A model generated the notes under the pieces. The model was given only the letters and a program-made list of their open reading frames with translations, was not told the origin of the DNA and ran no database searches. Below, piece after piece: positions 61,383 through 64,000 of a DNA stretch of 64,000 nucleotides (positions within the stretch are counted from its first letter, which is position 1; each line of letters begins with the position of its first letter). Source of the stretch: Natrinema amylolyticum (GTDB lineage: Archaea > Halobacteriota > Halobacteria > Halobacteriales > Natrialbaceae); assembly GCF_020515625.1 (NCBI RefSeq), contig NZ_JAIWPJ010000005.1, positions 1 to 64,000 on the forward strand, in the 5' to 3' direction. The position numbers and the translations under genes were made by a program.

Positions 61383-62648
61383 TTAGACGGCGTCCATGAA
61401 GCCGCTCGTCGCGCCGTCGACGTCGTAGGGGTCCGCGAAGTTGTTGTTAAGGACGTCCTCGAGGTCGGACTGCGTGCTCGTGTCCACGGCGAGGCCGTGT
61501 GCGAGCGTCGGCGGCTTCTCCGAGGCGTTGTCGAAGTCGTCGATCGTGTCCGTGAGGTAAGCGTTGAACTCGTCGGTGGACACGTCCGTCAGCGTCGGGA
61601 TCGATCCCTTGTACTGGTTGAACGCGACCTGCGCCGTCTCGGACCCGACGAACTGCAACCAGGTCGCGGTATCCTCGGGCGTCGGATTGTCGTTCGGGTA
61701 GATGAACGAGTCGATGTGGAGGGTGTAGTAGTCCTCCGTTCCGGGGTACTGGATCGCGTCCCATTCTCCGCCGTATTCGAGTTCCTCTGCGATGTACGCG
61801 CCGGCGGCCCAGTTCCCCTGGTGGATGAACGCGGCGTCGCCGCTCATGATGTCTTGGTTGACCTCGGTGAAGTCGACGGAAGCCGCGTCGGAGTTGATGT
61901 AGCCGAGGAGCCCCTCGAGTTTCTCGAAGGTATCGCGGACGGCGGCTTCGTCGCCGTCGCCGTTGATGAAGTTCATGTAGGCCTCGTAGCCGTGCTCGCC
62001 GAGCATCGTCTGGGCCCACGTCTGGAGGATGCACCACGGCGCGAGCGAGAACGCGAACGGCGTCGCGTCGGTCTGCGACTCCACGGCGTCCAGCGCATCG
62101 ATCAACGCGTCAGCGCTGTCGATCGACTCCGGATCGACGCCGGCGTCCTCGAGGACCCCGACGTTGTAGAAGAGGTCGTTCAGGCGGTGGGAGCCGAGCG
62201 GGACCGCCGAGAAGCCGTCGTTGTGCTGGCAGAGTTCGACCGCTTCCTCGACGTGGGCGTCCTTCAGGCCGGCCTCGTCCCAGACCTCCGACTCGATGTC
62301 GCCGACGGCGTCCCCGTACTGCTCCAAGTTCGCACCCGGCCAGCCGGCGAACGAACTCGGCGGATCGCCGCCCTGAAGTCGGTTGGCGACCGTCTGATCG
62401 AGATTCTCGTTTCCGCCGCCACCGATCGGATTCTCATTGAAGTCGACGTCCGAATGCTCGTCCTCGAACGCCGAAAAGAGCGCGTCGGCGGCTTCGGCGC
62501 CGTCGCCGCCGGTCCATCCGTGCAGGACCTCGAGCGTGGCGTCGCCACCGCCCCCCGTACAGCCCGCGAGGCCGACGATTCCAGCCGTTCCTGCCATCCC
62601 CGCACCCTTGAGCACCGTTCTGCGTGGTAGAGTATCACCGTCAGACAC
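61383..62648 (-). CDS. Second sugar ABC importer substrate-binding lipoprotein
   Basis: The 421-aa product has a Tat signal (PRRTVLKGAG) and a lipobox ending in Cys after GLAG, then a Gly linker. The mature part has LEVLHGWTGGDGAEAADAL, FAGWPGANLEQYGDAVG, PLGSHRLNDLFYN and HQGNWAAGAYIAEELEY, matching extracellular family 1 binding proteins of the glucose/mannose-type group. Glucose is a reasonable but unproven substrate. Start is GTG 62648. It begins the operon. Confidence 0.93.
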   Translation of the reverse strand: MSDGDTLPRRTVLKGAGMAGTAGIVGLAGCTGGGGDATLEVLHGWTGGDGAEAADALFSAFEDEHSDVDFNENPIGGGGNENLDQTVANRLQGGDPPSSFAGWPGANLEQYGDAVGDIESEVWDEAGLKDAHVEEAVELCQHNDGFSAVPLGSHRLNDLFYNVGVLEDAGVDPESIDSADALIDALDAVESQTDATPFAFSLAPWCILQTWAQTMLGEHGYEAYMNFINGDGDEAAVRDTFEKLEGLLGYINSDAASVDFTEVNQDIMSGDAAFIHQGNWAAGAYIAEELEYGGEWDAIQYPGTEDYYTLHIDSFIYPNDNPTPEDTATWLQFVGSETAQVAFNQYKGSIPTLTDVSTDEFNAYLTDTIDDFDNASEKPPTLAHGLAVDTSTQSDLEDVLNNNFADPYDVDGATSGFMDAV

Positions 62649-62859
62649 TGTGAATCACACACGATGGATTGGCTGGGGTGCACTTAATAGTTTTCAAAAT
62701 TAATTATGTTCCGAGTGAAATGCTTGAATTGTTGAATATCGGTCGCGTAGCCCCGTGAGACGCAATCGAGACACGAGCCGAAAACGGTCTCGTAGTGGCT
62801 CCCTGGGTCCCGAAATCAGACCGGTGGATTTTACGCACCTGCCCATCAACCCTCCGCAC
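62649..62859. promoter_or_regulatory. Divergent promoter region, sugar ABC operon and fumC
   Basis: An A/T-rich block (62688-62710, TTTTCAAAATTAATTATG) probably holds the ABC operon promoter. For fumC, GATTTTACG centred near 62831, about 28 nt before ATG 62860, fits a leaderless start. No palindromic operator is clear. Confidence 0.5.
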
Positions 62860-64000
62860 ATGAGTGAGGACTACAGAGTCGAACGCGACAGTCTCGGCGA
62901 GATGCAGGTACCATCGGACGCCTACTGGGGCGCACAGACTCAGCGTGCGATCCAGAACTTCCCCATCTCCGGGATCACGTTCAGCCGCCGGTTCGTCCGC
63001 GGGCTCGGTGTCGTCAAGAAGGCCGCCGCACAGGCCAACCGCGATCTCGGTCTGGTCGACGACGACGTCGCCGAGGCGATCATCGAGGCCGCCGACGAGG
63101 TCATCGCCGGCGAACACGACGACCAGTTCCCGGTCGACATCTTCCAGACCGGCTCCGGAACGTCGTCGAACATGAACGCCAACGAGGTCATCGCCAACCG
63201 CGCCGCCGAGCTCATGGGCAGCGAGATCGGCGACCGCGTCGTCCACCCCAACGACCACGTCAACTACGGCCAGTCGAGCAACGACGTCATCCCGACCGCG
63301 ATGCACGTCGCCTCCCTCGAGGCCGTCGAGAAGGACGTCATTCCGGCGCTCGACACCCTCCGCGAGGCGCTCGAGGAGAAAGAGGAGGAGTTCGACGACG
63401 TCGTCAAGACCGGCCGCACGCACCTGCAGGACGCGACCCCGGTCACGCTGGGTCAGGAGTTCAGCGGCTACCGCACGCAGGTCGAGAAGGGACTCGCTCG
63501 CGTCGATCAGGTTCGCGACCACCTCGGCGAACTCGCGCTCGGCGGCACCGCGACGGGGACCGGCCTGAACACCCACGAGGAGTTCCCCGGCCGCGCCGCG
63601 GAGTACATCACGAAGGAGACCGGCGTCCAGTTCCGCGAGGCCGACAACCACTTCGAGGCCCAGGCCGCCCACGACGCGATGTCCGAGGCCCATGGCGCGC
63701 TTCGCACGGTAGCGGGCTCGCTGAACAAGATCGCCAACGACCTGCGCCTGCTCGCCTCGGGCCCGCGGAACGGACTCGGTGAGATCGAACAGCCCGAGAA
63801 CCAGCCCGGCTCCTCGATCATGCCGGGCAAGATCAACCCGGTCGTCGCCGAGGCCGTCAACCAGGTCCACAAGCAGGTCGTCGGCAACGACGCCGCGGTG
63901 TCGGCCGGCGCGGCCGAGGGCCAGATCGATCTCAACCTCTACAAGCCCGTGCTGGCCCACAACTTCCTCGAGTCGGCCGAACTCATCTCGAACGCGAGTC
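62860..64000 (+). CDS. fumC: Fumarate hydratase class II, incomplete at window end
   Basis: FumC interconverts fumarate and malate in the citric acid cycle. The visible 380 residues begin MSEDYRVERDSLGEMQVPS and show the class II hallmarks: QTGSGTSSNMNANEV, HVNYGQSSNDVIPTA, TGRTHLQDATPVTLG and the family signature GSSIMPGKINPVVAEA, which has the catalytic flexible loop. About 85-90 C-terminal residues lie beyond the window. Argininosuccinate lyase and adenylosuccinate lyase relatives are excluded by the KINP loop context and the fumarase N-terminus. Confidence 0.96.
   Translation, partial: MSEDYRVERDSLGEMQVPSDAYWGAQTQRAIQNFPISGITFSRRFVRGLGVVKKAAAQANRDLGLVDDDVAEAIIEAADEVIAGEHDDQFPVDIFQTGSGTSSNMNANEVIANRAAELMGSEIGDRVVHPNDHVNYGQSSNDVIPTAMHVASLEAVEKDVIPALDTLREALEEKEEEFDDVVKTGRTHLQDATPVTLGQEFSGYRTQVEKGLARVDQVRDHLGELALGGTATGTGLNTHEEFPGRAAEYITKETGVQFREADNHFEAQAAHDAMSEAHGALRTVAGSLNKIANDLRLLASGPRNGLGEIEQPENQPGSSIMPGKINPVVAEAVNQVHKQVVGNDAAVSAGAAEGQIDLNLYKPVLAHNFLESAELISNAS

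Overview
This window comes from the chromosome of an extremely halophilic archaeon (class Halobacteria; genus not determinable by eye, though several small gene families look like those of the Natrialba/Haloterrigena/Natrinema group). The evidence is high GC with strong GC3, very acidic proteins, Tat-type lipoprotein signals (paired Arg plus an Ala-Gly-Cys or Gly-Gly-Cys lipobox), a PGF-CTERM surface anchor, many leaderless genes with a TATA-like box about 27 nt before the start codon, and archaeal genes such as cetZ, orc1/cdc6, gatE, srp19, gar1 and trmB. Genes are dense on both strands. I see no prophage, CRISPR array, intact transposase, rRNA or confident tRNA.

Layout. 1-13.4 kb: housekeeping and small haloarchaeal genes: a beta-propeller lipoprotein, two YdjM/DUF457-type membrane proteins, a DrrAB-like ABC exporter, hisD, an IscA/HesB carrier, dodecin, a class V aminotransferase and universal stress proteins. 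13.5-23.5 kb: an MscS channel, then a carbohydrate locus: a TrmB regulator, a complete CUT1 sugar ABC importer (binding protein, two permeases, ATPase), a Gfo/Idh/MocA oxidoreductase, a small Hsp20-like protein and a xylose-isomerase-fold enzyme. 23.5-32 kb: a HalOD1 protein, CPD photolyase, CetZ, then a TRAP-TAXI importer (fused permease, DUF1850 protein, binding protein). An 80-bp near-palindrome lies between cetZ and the TRAP operon.

32-37.4 kb: mptE and a folP homologue (pterin/folate), orc1/cdc6, and next to it a replication origin with ORB-type repeats, including a 31-bp perfect inverted repeat; trmJ follows. 37.4-50.4 kb: lipoproteins, gatE, the cobalamin-type btuD-btuC/btuF locus with a shared palindromic promoter, srp19-gar1, a presenilin-like aspartyl protease, a sensor histidine kinase and cysS. 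50.6-58.1 kb: small regulators, a compact MscS, a NifU C-terminal protein next to BolA, a UspA, a pair of PH-domain membrane proteins and a DUF4013 protein. 58.2-62.6 kb: a second complete CUT1 sugar ABC importer. The window ends inside fumC.

The most notable items beyond ordinary annotation are the origin with adjoining iteron-like repeats and a purine tract; the 80-bp TA-flanked palindrome; a serial-hairpin region just after folP that could be a structured RNA; a GNRA-loop hairpin ending 3 nt before the presenilin-like protease start; a single palindromic TATA element centred between btuC and btuF; and a large extra C-terminal domain on BtuD. No wholly new system can be claimed from the sequence alone.
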